Assembly (NCBI GenBank): GCA_030147505.1
Contig: JASBVG010000111.1
Coordinates: forward strand, 1 to 64,000
Source of the DNA: Tardiphaga sp.
GTDB taxonomy: Bacteria; Pseudomonadota; Alphaproteobacteria; Rhizobiales; Xanthobacteraceae
Reading direction: 5' to 3'
DNA length: 64,000 bases
The first letter of the stretch is position 1. Each line of letters begins with the position of its first letter. Under the pieces are notes generated by a model. That model was not told where the DNA came from. It did not search any database and saw only the letters and a list, made by a program, of their open reading frames with translations. Shown here piece after piece: positions 18,979 to 27,228 of the stretch. Position numbers and translations under genes: made by a program.

Positions 18979-19572
18979 ATGACCTTCGCATCACGCCTGG
19001 CAGCGCTGGCGCTCGCCGCGATCACACTCGCCACGATTCCGGTTACCGTCACGCCGGCGGCCGCCCAGCAACGCAGCCGTGAAACGCCGGACACGTACCG
19101 GTCTGAGGAACTCGTCACGGCCGGACATCGCTTCTTCGGCAACGTCTCACGCGGCCTCGCCTCGGTGATCGAAAAGGCGGTCAGCCAATGGGGCCTGCCG
19201 AACGGATATATTCTGGGCGAGGAAGGCTCCGGCGCCATCGTCGCCGGCCTGCGCTATGGCGAAGGCACGCTTTACACCAAGAATGCGGGCGATTTGCGTG
19301 TCTACTGGCAGGGCCCCTCGCTGGGCTTCGACTGGGGCGGCGACGGCGCCCGCACCATGACGCTGGTCTATAACCTGCCGGCCACCCAGGCGATCTATCA
19401 ACGCTTCGGCGGCATCGATGGCTCCGCCTACATCATCGGCGGTTTCGGCATGACCGCGCTGACCGCGAACAACATCGTGCTGGTGCCGATCCGCTCCGGC
19501 CTTGGCCTCCGCCTCGGCGCCAATATCGGCTATCTCAAATACACACCGACGGCGACCTGGAACCCGTTCTGA
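18979..19572 (+). CDS. eipA: EipA-like envelope protein (DUF1134)
   Basis: A 197-residue periplasmic protein of the DUF1134 family. In Brucella the member EipA supports envelope integrity and its gene is under CtrA/cell-cycle control (family knowledge). A signal peptide spans about 1-30 (LAALALAAITLATIPVTVTPAAA). The mature part is a small beta-barrel-like domain with the conserved runs NGYILGEEGSGA, GLRYGEGTLYTKN and GSAYIIGGFGMTAL. No catalytic residues are known. TTAAGG and one GANTC site (18887) lie in the 110 bases upstream, but no full CtrA box could be built. Confidence 0.88.
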   Translation: MTFASRLAALALAAITLATIPVTVTPAAAQQRSRETPDTYRSEELVTAGHRFFGNVSRGLASVIEKAVSQWGLPNGYILGEEGSGAIVAGLRYGEGTLYTKNAGDLRVYWQGPSLGFDWGGDGARTMTLVYNLPATQAIYQRFGGIDGSAYIIGGFGMTALTANNIVLVPIRSGLGLRLGANIGYLKYTPTATWNPF

Positions 19573-19601
19573 TTTCGTCGGGACGGGCCGGCGCATCAAG
19601 G

Positions 19602-19617
19602 TTAACGAAGCGTTACG
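19602..19617 (+). promoter_or_regulatory. CtrA-box-like site upstream of the coiled-coil gene
   Basis: TTAA-CGAAGCG-TTACG matches TTAA-N7-TTAAC except for its last two bases, and a second TTAACC half-site follows at 19646. Both lie within 82 bases of the ATG at 19683. Confidence 0.35.
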
Positions 19618-19682
19618 CTGTCTTTGCCTGCGCACGCATGGCATGTTAACCGCGACTTTTCAGCGCTTGGGAGCATACTGCC

Positions 19683-20942
19683 ATGGTCGAGCCGATCATG
19701 TATCTGGCGATCGGTTTTCTGGCCGCGATGTTGTGCAGCCTGCTGATCATGCCGCTGGTGCATAACCGTGCCGTGCGCCTCACCACCCGCCGGCTCGAAG
19801 CCGCAACGCCGCTGTCGATGGCCGAAATCCAGGCCGACAAGGACCAGCTGCGTGCCGAATTCGCCATGTCGGCCCGGCGGCTGGAGATGAGCGTCGAGCA
19901 GCTCAAGAGCAAGACCACGGGTCAGCTCGCCGAGCTCGGCAAGAAGACCGACGCCATCAACCGGATGAAGGTCGAGTTGAGCGAAAAGACCGCGGCAATC
20001 TTCGATCTCGAGAATCGTGAGACGGCGGTAAAACAAAAACTCGCGACGACCGAAAGCGAATTCGCAGCCAGGACCGAAGCACTCGCTGCTGCCGAACGTG
20101 CCCTCGCCGACAAGCAGAACGAACTGGCACGCATCGCGGCCGAACGCGACGATCGTTCGCAGGTTGCCGAGGGCCGGCAGGTCGAGCTGGTGACCGTGCG
20201 TACGCAAATCGAGGAGTTGAAGAACCGCCTCGGTCTTGCGGAGCAGGATTTCTCATCGACCCAGCACAAGCTCGAGCTGCAACGCGGCGAATCCGCGACA
20301 GCCACGCGCGACCTCACTGAAGCGCGCGCCCGCGTCGAGAGCCTCAATCACCGCGTCACCGACCTCGATCAGCAGCTGGCGATCCAGGTGCATGAAGCGG
20401 AGCTACTCGGCACACGTGTCGATCAGCTCGAGACCCAACTGCTGGAGCAGACCAAACAGCTTGCCGAACGCGATTTCGAGAATGCACAGCTCCGCCAGGC
20501 CAATGAAGCCGCAGAACAGACTGCGCGAAATCTGCGCGTCGAGATTGCCGCCAGTGCCGGCGGCAAGGCCTCGCCGCTGGTCGACCAGTTGCGCGCCGAG
20601 AAGGCCAACGCGGAACAGGAACTTCGCATCGCCCGCGAGGAACGCAGCAAGCTTCAGCGCGACCTCAACACCATCCACCAGCAGGCCGAGAACGCCTGGG
20701 CTACCGAACGGATGGAAAACGCCCTGCTGCGCGAGCGCATCAACGACATCGCAGCAGAAGTCGCCAAAATGGCGATGGCACTGGAAGGACCGAATTCACC
20801 CATCGAGGCCATCCTGGCCGCCGATCCCGCCGCCAGCCAGCCCCGCCCGGCCAATGATGCCGGTTTTGCCCCCAACAGCACCCTCGCGGACCGTATCCGG
20901 GCGCTGCAATCCCATGCTTCCCGGGCTCGCCAGCCGGGCTGA
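19683..20942 (+). CDS. Membrane-anchored long coiled-coil protein
   Basis: A 419-residue protein. One N-terminal membrane helix (about 5-26, IMYLAIGFLAAMLCSLLIMP) is followed by an almost unbroken charged coiled coil from about 45 to 370, rich in Glu, Ala, Leu, Gln and Arg. A flexible tail ends in Ala/Ser/Arg-rich sequence. Such architecture suits a cytoplasmic scaffold tethered to the inner membrane. It resembles conserved uncharacterised proteins of Bradyrhizobium relatives; a polar or divisome role is only a guess, helped by CtrA-like boxes in front. Not an SMC or MCP: no ATPase or signalling tip is present. Confidence 0.85.
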   Translation: MVEPIMYLAIGFLAAMLCSLLIMPLVHNRAVRLTTRRLEAATPLSMAEIQADKDQLRAEFAMSARRLEMSVEQLKSKTTGQLAELGKKTDAINRMKVELSEKTAAIFDLENRETAVKQKLATTESEFAARTEALAAAERALADKQNELARIAAERDDRSQVAEGRQVELVTVRTQIEELKNRLGLAEQDFSSTQHKLELQRGESATATRDLTEARARVESLNHRVTDLDQQLAIQVHEAELLGTRVDQLETQLLEQTKQLAERDFENAQLRQANEAAEQTARNLRVEIAASAGGKASPLVDQLRAEKANAEQELRIAREERSKLQRDLNTIHQQAENAWATERMENALLRERINDIAAEVAKMAMALEGPNSPIEAILAADPAASQPRPANDAGFAPNSTLADRIRALQSHASRARQPG

Positions 20943-21113
20943 ACCGGCCGGTTTTACCCTCCGGTGCAACAATGTGGTCGCAACCGGCAGGGTATGCTTG
21001 ACACCCCCGCCCCCAATTCCCTAAATCGCGCCACTGACGTCACGCATCGCCGGGCCCCGCCCGGCCTTTTGGTTTCCGGTCCGGTTTCACGACCGACGCC
21101 GCACGGGACGTCC

Positions 21114-21188
21114 GGGCGCATAGCTCAGCGGGAGAGCGTTCCCTTCACACGGGAGAGGTCCAAGGTTCGATCCCTTGTGCGCCCACCA
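21114..21188 (+). tRNA. tRNA-Val (anticodon CAC)
   Basis: The full cloverleaf can be folded. Acceptor GGGCGCA pairs with TGCGCCC, the D stem GCTC with GAGC, and the anticodon stem TTCCC with GGGAG (one G-T pair) around loop TTCACAC, which places CAC at 34-36. The T arm CAAGG-TTCGATC-CCTTG is intact. Discriminator A and CCA are encoded. Valine is read from the anticodon. Confidence 0.96.
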
Positions 21189-21346
21189 TTAAACTCTTCG
21201 CAGCCCGTCCCTATTTTGGCTCTCCGCGTCGCATAGCCGCGCGACATGCGGAACGGAATGAGTGCGCCTCAAAGCCTTCCGCAACAGACGGGCTTGCCCG
21301 GAGATCGATTGTAAGGCGCGTTGCGCGACAGCGTCTCGCGCACGCG

Positions 21347-21589
21347 TCACTTCACGCTCGACGGCACGATTTCTTTCACGTCGATCACCGCCACTTCATT
21401 CCCGCCTTCTGACACAGCGACAACGAAGCGCGGGACGCGCTGCGCACCGAGCTTGATCGCTTCAGCAAGAATTTCGCGCGCCGACAAAAGTGCCTGTTCG
21501 CGAGCAGCATCAATACTCGGGAGATCGCTGCCCTCCGGATCGCAAATGACGTCGTCGCCATCCACAAGATGCAGAAAATATCGTGCCAT
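21347..21589 (-). CDS. Small DUF6894-type protein
   Basis: An 80-residue protein. Its opening M-A-R-Y-F-L-H-L-V-D-G-D-D-V-I followed by D-x-E-G and SIDAAREQALLSAREILAEA is the pattern of small DUF6894-type proteins common in Bradyrhizobium and Methylobacterium. It probably folds as an alpha/beta domain with short strands around one long helix. Function is unknown; many genomes carry dozens of copies. It lies in a stretch of small genes just after tRNA-Val. Confidence 0.85.
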   Translation of the reverse strand: MARYFLHLVDGDDVICDPEGSDLPSIDAAREQALLSAREILAEAIKLGAQRVPRFVVAVSEGGNEVAVIDVKEIVPSSVK

Positions 21590-21633
21590 GGTCGCTGCCG
21601 CTCTTCGATAAGAGAGACGCCGTCAGTGCGCGA

Positions 21634-21864
21634 CTAGTTTCGACGCAGGGTCTGCCCGTCCTGCCCATACGATCCAAAATCTCGCGCTTGCTTCCTGGCG
21701 GCATGCTCGACATTGTCGAAACTCATGACTGTGCGAGCACGCTCACCGGCGAGATCGTGCCAACGCTGTGCTTCAGCCAGCCAGAAGGCCCGGTCGGAAT
21801 CGCCGCGCCCCGCTTGTTCCCTGCAGATCGCGGCCTGCGCCTCACAAATCGTTCTCCGGTCCAT
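21634..21864 (-). CDS. Small hypothetical protein
   Basis: A 76-residue, Arg- and Gln-rich helical protein. The stretch AAICREQAGRGDSDRAFWLAEAQRWHDLA resembles a family of small uncharacterised rhizobial proteins with a C-x-x-Q-A ... FWL-x-x-A-x-x-W pattern, which supports it being real. No function can be given. It sits between the DUF6894 gene and the Crp/Fnr regulator on the same strand and may be transcribed with them. Confidence 0.6.
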   Translation of the reverse strand: MDRRTICEAQAAICREQAGRGDSDRAFWLAEAQRWHDLAGERARTVMSFDNVEHAARKQARDFGSYGQDGQTLRRN

Positions 21865-21927
21865 GATCGTTACTCCGACATTGAACCAGTCGACAGCCTA
21901 GCACCCTGTCAATGACCGTTCGGTACG

Positions 21928-22629
21928 TTACCCGACGTTGGGCGGAAAAAGACGGTCGTAGTGATGACGCACATCTTCGTGACATTCGCATGCCCAGCGT
22001 CGGATCTTCTCGACATCGAGGATATGAATGCGGCCGCGGCTGTGGGAGATCATACCTGCCTTCTGCAGCTCGATAGCGACCCCTGTGACGCTGGTGCGGC
22101 GCACGCCCATCATCTGCGCCAGGAATTGCTGGGTGACGGTAAGTTCATCACCCGCGAGCTCGCGCATACGCAGCAGCCATTTACAGGTTCGGGCCTGCAC
22201 GGAATGCACTGCGTTGCAGGCCGCTGTTTGCTGCACCTGCGCAAGATGGAAATGTTCATAGGCCATCATCACCCGACGAAATGCGGGATACCTCTCGGCA
22301 CACTGGACGATAAACCTTGCGTCGAATGTCGATGCCAGGACGCCAACCTGCACCGCAACATGGTTCAGCGAAATCTTGTCATCGAGAACAAGGCCCGCAC
22401 CGAACTCACCATCGCGACCGATCATGCCCGTTTCAATGACGCCGCCGCCTGCGAGTTCGACCACGCAGGAGATAATACCTGCATGCGGGAAATACACTTT
22501 CTCGATGGTATCGTGCGCTTCGGCGAGCACATCGCCCTGCGCCAGCTCGACCACGACAGCATGCCGCGCCATTTCCTCGTATACGGCAGGATCGATACGC
22601 GACAGAAGGCTGTTTTCGTGCCGTCTCAT
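21928..22629 (-). CDS. Crp/Fnr-family transcriptional regulator
   Basis: A 233-residue regulator with a cyclic-nucleotide-binding-type beta-roll (about 10-130: VVVELAQGDVLAEAHDTIEKVYFPHAGIIS) and a C-terminal winged helix (about 145-215: VQARTCKWLLRMREL ... LTVTQQFLAQMMGVRRTSVT). It lacks the N-terminal cysteine cluster of FNR and the phosphate-binding R-S residues of true CRP, so it probably senses neither oxygen via Fe-S nor cAMP. This subgroup is abundant in Bradyrhizobium, ligands mostly unknown. I chose the ATG with GGGAG five bases upstream. Confidence 0.9.
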   Translation of the reverse strand: MRRHENSLLSRIDPAVYEEMARHAVVVELAQGDVLAEAHDTIEKVYFPHAGIISCVVELAGGGVIETGMIGRDGEFGAGLVLDDKISLNHVAVQVGVLASTFDARFIVQCAERYPAFRRVMMAYEHFHLAQVQQTAACNAVHSVQARTCKWLLRMRELAGDELTVTQQFLAQMMGVRRTSVTGVAIELQKAGMISHSRGRIHILDVEKIRRWACECHEDVRHHYDRLFPPNVG

Positions 22630-23236
22630 GAATGCTCCCATAAAGAGACCGAAGGGAGCGCAGTCGATTTACCCGTTATGGGAGCGGATCATTTCTGCCT
22701 ACCGCCCTTCAGTTGGAACAACGGATACTTGCCCATCCCGAGCATGTCGGTCCGGTAACCGACACTCCCGATTCAAAATCCGCCGGGGAGCCTCGCGTTC
22801 CACACGGTAAAAGCAGGTCAGCCCGCGCTCTGCCGCAAGCGGTCGCGAACGCCGGCGGAAAGGTAACGCGTCTCCTAGCATCTCTTCAGAGCGAAACAAC
22901 GCGGCGCGATCCCGCGCACGCTGCATCGTGCCGAAACGAGCGGATTTCTTGTGTCATCTAACGGACCGACGCTTGACTGCGCATCCCGTAGTATTTCGGC
23001 GGGACGTTTGGCCTTCCCACTGAACAGGAACGCTTCTCGCCTGTTGTCTCCTACGCCAAGGTCGAGACATGACGACGAATGCTGCCGAGAGCGAGCGAAT
23101 GATCGATTACGCCACCAGCCCGCGATGCGCGACACGGCGCACCAGAATAACATCTTACGATCCGACGCAGTCACCGGCACCGAGCCGGTTGCATACAAAT
23201 CTCGATCTATCGATTTAACTACGGCAAGGCAGGATT
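22630..23236. other. 600-bp spacer without recognisable gene
   Basis: Several short frames are open but none has both a ribosome site and a plausible protein. No tRNA, terminator or repeat was recognised. It may contain the promoters of the Crp/Fnr gene (leftward) and the small HTH gene (rightward). Confidence 0.4.
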
Positions 23237-23449
23237 ATGGCTCGCCCAATCACACGCAAATGGACCGACGAAGACATTGGCCGATTGATTGAACTATCTG
23301 AACAAGGCTCGTCCCTGATCCGCGCTGCGGGCGCCTTGAACCGCAACACCGCCTCGGTGCAGAAAATGGCCCGCCAGCTCGGGCGTCGTTTTCCGGGCAT
23401 CCGGGAGACAAAAGCGGGTCTTCGGGCCATCAACATCCACGAAAAGTAG
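23237..23449 (+). CDS. Small helix-turn-helix-like protein
   Basis: A 70-residue basic protein. The pattern R-K-W-T-D-E-D-I-G-R-L-I-E-L, then SSLIRAAGALNRNTASVQKMARQLG, has the look of a Myb/GcrA-like or HTH domain: an initial W-T-x-E/D helix followed by a helix-turn-helix. The ATG lies after GGCAGGA. Similar short proteins occur widely in Bradyrhizobium relatives, where they are uncharacterised. DNA binding is likely but unproven. Confidence 0.78.
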   Translation: MARPITRKWTDEDIGRLIELSEQGSSLIRAAGALNRNTASVQKMARQLGRRFPGIRETKAGLRAINIHEK

Positions 23450-23799
23450 GCCGAGGCGATCGGCGAATAGCCCGACAACGGGTCGACGGCGCATCTTTCG
23501 ATTTCCGGCGAACCTTCCCCGTCGCCGCGTTGGACGCCCCAGGCAGCCGACTGAAGACCCACCTATTCAAGCGTCATAGAGCGCAACTGAGCGCCATCCC
23601 GTTGGATGGAACTTTTCAGCCGCGCTGACGTTATGTGTGGTTTGAATTTTCACTTGTTGGCATCAAGCGATGGACACGAGTGAACAGACAAGTCGATCTC
23701 GCCCCTTGCGATCGCAGCCCCATTCACGCCAAAGCCGCCATCAAGCCTGACCCGCAAAACGATGATGCTGGGGGACGATAGCCAGATCATCGGGCCCGG
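23450..23799. other. Spacer before kinase remnants
   Basis: No gene, RNA or clear terminator was recognised. Short stretches may be further decayed coding sequence of the signalling remnant that follows, but no domain could be read. Confidence 0.35.
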
Positions 23800-23877
23800 A
23801 TGGTTTTACCAAAGTCCTACACGGTGGAAAATTTCGCTCGCATCGCCAAACTGCTGGATATCGAAGGCAAGATGTAA
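23800..23877 (+). pseudogene. Possible remnant of a receiver-domain C-terminus
   Basis: Twenty-five codons read MVLPKSYTVENFARIAKLLD and then IEGKM before a stop. The pattern L-P-K-x-Y-T-x-x-x-F/L-A is how many receiver domains end (conserved Lys then beta5/alpha5). No upstream receiver sequence remains in frame. It is probably a fossil of another response regulator. Confidence 0.35.
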
Positions 23878-23916
23878 CGGTCCCTTATGATGCTTGAGAA
23901 ATTCCCACCATGAGTA

Positions 23917-24780
23917 TTGCCGACCGGAACGACTACCGGCTCCATAGCCACGGCAGAAGCGCGCGATCGGTATCGCATGCTGTTTGAAGCCATGGATGAG
24001 GGCTTCTGCATCATCGAATTTTTCGATGGTCCGCACGGCCCGTTAAGCGACTGTATCCATATCGAAGCGAACGCCGCCTATGAACGGCACGCCGGCATCC
24101 CGAATGTGGTCGGCCAGAAGCTCCGTGAAATGGTGGAGGAGGAAGCCGACGGTTGGGTCGAGCTCTATGGCAACGTGCTGCGAACCGGCAACGTCATCCG
24201 CTTTCAACGTGAACTCGTCGCCACCGACCGTCATCTCGAAGTCAGTTCGTTTCGGATCGGCGTATTCGAGGACCGCCAGGTCGCAGTTTTGTTCAAGGAC
24301 GTAACCGATCGGGTACGTGCTGATGCAGCTCATAAACATCTGCAGGAAACGCTGGAAACCCGCATTGCCGAGGCGCTATCCGAACGCGAAAAGGTGGAAA
24401 GCGCGTTGCGGCAGGCCCAGAAGATGGAAGCCGTCGGTCAACTGACGAGCGGTCTGGCGCATGACTTCAACAACCTGCTCGCCGGCATCTCCGGCGCTTT
24501 CCCTCCGGCCTGAAGTTTCTACAATCCGATACGTCGATCGATCTTCTGATCACCGATGTTGGCCTGCCCGGCGGCATGAACAGGCGCCAGATCGCCGAAT
24601 CTGCACGGCGGTTACGGCCGGATTTGCAGGTGCTGTTCATCACCGGCTACGCAGAAAATGCCGTGCTCAATCACGGTCATATCGAGCGCGGAATGGAAGT
24701 GCTGACCAAGCCCTTTGCGGTGGACGATCTGGTCCGGCGTGTCAGCCGCCTCCTGCAAGCGAGCAGCAGGGTATTCAAGC
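23917..24780 (+). pseudogene. Hybrid sensor histidine kinase, internally deleted and frameshifted
   Basis: The first frame (TTG at 23917 to a stop at 24511) encodes a PAS domain (about residues 15-135, [19 protein letters not shown]) and the start of a HisKA domain. Its H box, [19 protein letters not shown], is typical of rhizobial hybrid kinases. After LLAGISG the text jumps: the next frame (+1, from about 24508) continues as the back half of a receiver domain, SIDLLITDVGLPGG then LQVLFITGYAENA and EVLTKPFAVDDLV. The rest of HisKA, the whole ATPase domain and the front of the receiver (roughly 200 or more codons) are missing. It cannot be an active kinase. Confidence 0.85.
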
Positions 24781-24790
24781 CTGATTGCGA

Positions 24791-24973
24791 TCAGTGCAGG
24801 ACGGCGTGGGCGCTTGGCGTCTCGGCGGCGCGTGCAGCGACCAACTGTGCCTTCAACTCGGCCAATTCGGTTTCGAGCTGACGATTGACCATGATGAGCG
24901 CACCAACGACGCCGCGGGCGTCGCCGTGGCAAGCGGCAATCAGATCATCGATTTCGGAATCAAGCTGGGTCAC
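24791..24973 (-). CDS. Small hypothetical protein
   Basis: A 60-residue acidic, helical protein: LDSEIDDLIAACHGDARGVV then ALIMVNRQLETELAELKAQL. The pattern of an N-terminal acidic helix, A-C-x-G-D-x-R-G, and a following L-E-x-E-L coiled coil is shared by small uncharacterised Bradyrhizobium proteins. The start is GTG with GGAGA about seven bases before it. No function is known. It lies convergent with the kinase pseudogene. Confidence 0.65.
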   Translation of the reverse strand: MTQLDSEIDDLIAACHGDARGVVGALIMVNRQLETELAELKAQLVAARAAETPSAHAVLH

Positions 24974-25272
24974 AAAAAATCTCCTGCCACGCTTTCGGAT
25001 GGCTTTAATTATCGGCGAGGTCTTGCATCAATATTAAACAATACCGGAGTCCTCGGCTGCATCCTGAACGTGCATGAATACCGGTTAAGGGCGCCTTTCC
25101 GGGATTGCAGAATCCACACCCGACTTTCTGCAATGGCGCCGCAATGCCGGAAGCCACCGCGCTGCTCCGGCTAATTCCAATAATCGATACACTCCAGAGA
25201 TTTAGCTTCGCTCCGCGGCGCACCATGCAGCGCATCCGCGCCGGCGCGACCGGCTCGAATGCGAATATACTA
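24974..25272. other. Spacer without gene
   Basis: Nothing coding was seen. It holds the promoter region of the small leftward gene and the 3' flank of the aldo/keto reductase gene. Confidence 0.4.
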
Positions 25273-26253
25273 TCAGCCGAAGCCAGCCACCGCATGCGGA
25301 ACGTAAGGCGCCTCAAGCGACGCGATCTCCTCGCCCGTCAGCTTGAGCGACAGCGCCGCCACGGCATCGGTCAGATGTGCCGGCTTGGACGCACCGATGA
25401 TCGGCGAGGTGATACCTGGCTTCTGCAGCAGCCAGGCCATCGCGACCTGGGCCTGCGGCACGCCACGCGCCTTGGCAACGGCAGCAACCTGCTCAACGAT
25501 CTTGCGGTCGGCCTGCTCGGCCTGGACATAGAGACCTTTGCCGAATTCGTCGGTCTTCTGGCGCTCGCTGGTCTCGTCCCAGGCGCGGGTCAGGCGACCG
25601 CGCGCAAGCGGGCTCCACGGCATGACAGCAATCCCCTGATCGGCGCAGAACGGCAGCATCTCGCGCTCTTCCTCGCGGTTGAGCAGATTGACGTGGTTCT
25701 GCATGCTGACGAACTGGGTCCAGCCATTCAGCCGCGACGTATAAACCGCTTTCGCGAACTGCCACGCATACATGCTGGAGGCTCCGATATAGCGCGCCTT
25801 GCCGGCCTTCACGACGTCATGCAGCGCCTCCATCGTCTCCTCGATCGGCGTTTTCTTGTCGAGACGATGGATCTGGTAGAGATCGACATAATCGGTACCG
25901 AGCCGGCGCAGGCTGTGATCGATCTCGGTCATGATCGCCTTGCGCGACAGCCCGGCGCCATTCGGGCCTGGACGCATCCGGTTGAAGATCTTGGTGGCGA
26001 TGACGACATCGTCGCGTTTGGCGAAATCCTTCAACGCGCGGCCGACGATCTCTTCCGACGTGCCATCGGAATAGATATTGGCTGTGTCGAAGAAGTTGAT
26101 GCCGAGTTCGATGGCCTGCTTGATCAGCGGCCGGCTGTTTTCCTCATCAAGCGTCCAGGCATGCGACCCGCGATCCGAGACGCCGTAGGTCATGCATCCC
26201 AGACACAGCCGCGAAACTTCGAGACCGGTATTTCCGAATTTGACGTAATCCAC
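25273..26253 (-). CDS. Aldo/keto reductase
   Basis: A 326-residue NADP(H)-dependent oxidoreductase with the TIM-barrel AKR fold, close to the YajO / Kv-beta-like AKR families. The catalytic tetrad can be placed: D in NFFDTANIYSDG, Y in the same motif, K in VVIATKIFN and H in VDLYQIHRLD. The C-terminal NADP-binding stretch SPIIGASKPAHL is present. Substrate is unknown; such enzymes reduce aldehydes and ketones. GTG start with GGGAG upstream. It follows the SDR gene on the same strand with 19 bases between, so the two reductases are probably cotranscribed. Confidence 0.93.
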   Translation of the reverse strand: MDYVKFGNTGLEVSRLCLGCMTYGVSDRGSHAWTLDEENSRPLIKQAIELGINFFDTANIYSDGTSEEIVGRALKDFAKRDDVVIATKIFNRMRPGPNGAGLSRKAIMTEIDHSLRRLGTDYVDLYQIHRLDKKTPIEETMEALHDVVKAGKARYIGASSMYAWQFAKAVYTSRLNGWTQFVSMQNHVNLLNREEEREMLPFCADQGIAVMPWSPLARGRLTRAWDETSERQKTDEFGKGLYVQAEQADRKIVEQVAAVAKARGVPQAQVAMAWLLQKPGITSPIIGASKPAHLTDAVAALSLKLTGEEIASLEAPYVPHAVAGFG

Positions 26254-26272
26254 TGCGTCGCTCCCTGACTGA

Positions 26273-27124
26273 CTATTTCGTTTTCACGAATTCGGCGAAA
26301 GCATCGGCATAATCCGGATGCCACCGCGATAGCGCCGGACGGTTCTCGACGATATCGCCGATAGCCCACAACATGCGCCGCTCATCGAGCGCGCGCGGCA
26401 CGTCATTGTCCGGACAGAGAATATAGAAGTCACCGGCATCGATCCGCTGCATCGCAAATGTCACCGTCTGCTCCGGCGTCCATGCCGCCGCAGGCTTCTC
26501 CTTGCGGTCTCCCGCCGTCAGTCCGGTGAAAACGAAGCCGGGGATCAGCAGATGCGCCGTGACCTGACAGCCCTCGGTGTTGCGCAGTTCGTGCGACAGC
26601 GCTTCCGTATACGCCTTCACGCCCGCCTTGGAGACATTGTAGGCGGGATTACCGGGTGGCGTGGTGATGCCCTGCTTGGAGCCGGTATTGATGATGAGAC
26701 CCGGCTTCATGCCGGCGATCATCCCCGGCGCGAAGGCCTGGCAACCATTGACGACGCCCCAGAGATTGACGCCGATCAGCCGTTCCCAATGGTCGCGCGG
26801 ACCGAGCGCCGAGGTCGACACCTGGATTCCCGCATTGTTCATCAGCACATCGCAGCCGCCGAAGCGCTGCTGCACGTCTGCCGCCAGTGTCGACATTGCC
26901 GCGAGATCTCTGACATCGACATTGGCTATCATCACATCGTCACCTCGCCCCGGAATCGCGGCCCCGATGGTGCGTGCGGCATCGCTCAGGCGCTCATCGC
27001 CGATATCCACGACGCAGATCCCCAGACCGAGCTTCGCGAATGCAACGGCCGCAGCAAGGCCGATGCCCGAGGCTCCTCCGGTAATGACAGCAACGGAGCC
27101 GGCGGATAAAGCGGGATGGGTCAT
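26273..27124 (-). CDS. Short-chain dehydrogenase/reductase (SDR)
   Basis: A 283-residue classical SDR with a Rossmann fold. The nucleotide motif T-G-G-A-S-G-I-G is at about 15-22, N-N-A-G near 94-97, the catalytic Ser in NTGSKQG (about 148) and Y-x-x-x-K in YNVSKAG (about 162-166). The acidic residue ending beta2 (V-V-D-I) points to NAD(H) preference. Substrate is unknown. AGGAG precedes the ATG. It is upstream of the aldo/keto reductase and downstream of the ModE/PBP regulator, all on the minus strand. Confidence 0.93.
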   Translation of the reverse strand: MTHPALSAGSVAVITGGASGIGLAAAVAFAKLGLGICVVDIGDERLSDAARTIGAAIPGRGDDVMIANVDVRDLAAMSTLAADVQQRFGGCDVLMNNAGIQVSTSALGPRDHWERLIGVNLWGVVNGCQAFAPGMIAGMKPGLIINTGSKQGITTPPGNPAYNVSKAGVKAYTEALSHELRNTEGCQVTAHLLIPGFVFTGLTAGDRKEKPAAAWTPEQTVTFAMQRIDAGDFYILCPDNDVPRALDERRMLWAIGDIVENRPALSRWHPDYADAFAEFVKTK

Positions 27125-27228
27125 GGAGGTCTCCTGAACTTGCGTCGAGAGGGTTGCCTATAACATTCCTTCTGCGGGCCGGATGTCACATCATCGCCAG
27201 CGCAGGTCCACTGCCCGCTTCCGCATGG

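Noticed and set aside
22713-23292. Short plus-strand frames in the spacer after the Crp/Fnr gene
   Set aside because: They have no ribosome site, no hydrophobic core and no family resemblance.
25105-26268. Open plus-strand frame opposite the aldo/keto reductase
   Set aside because: The catalytic tetrad of the reductase lies on the minus strand; the opposite peptide is not protein-like.
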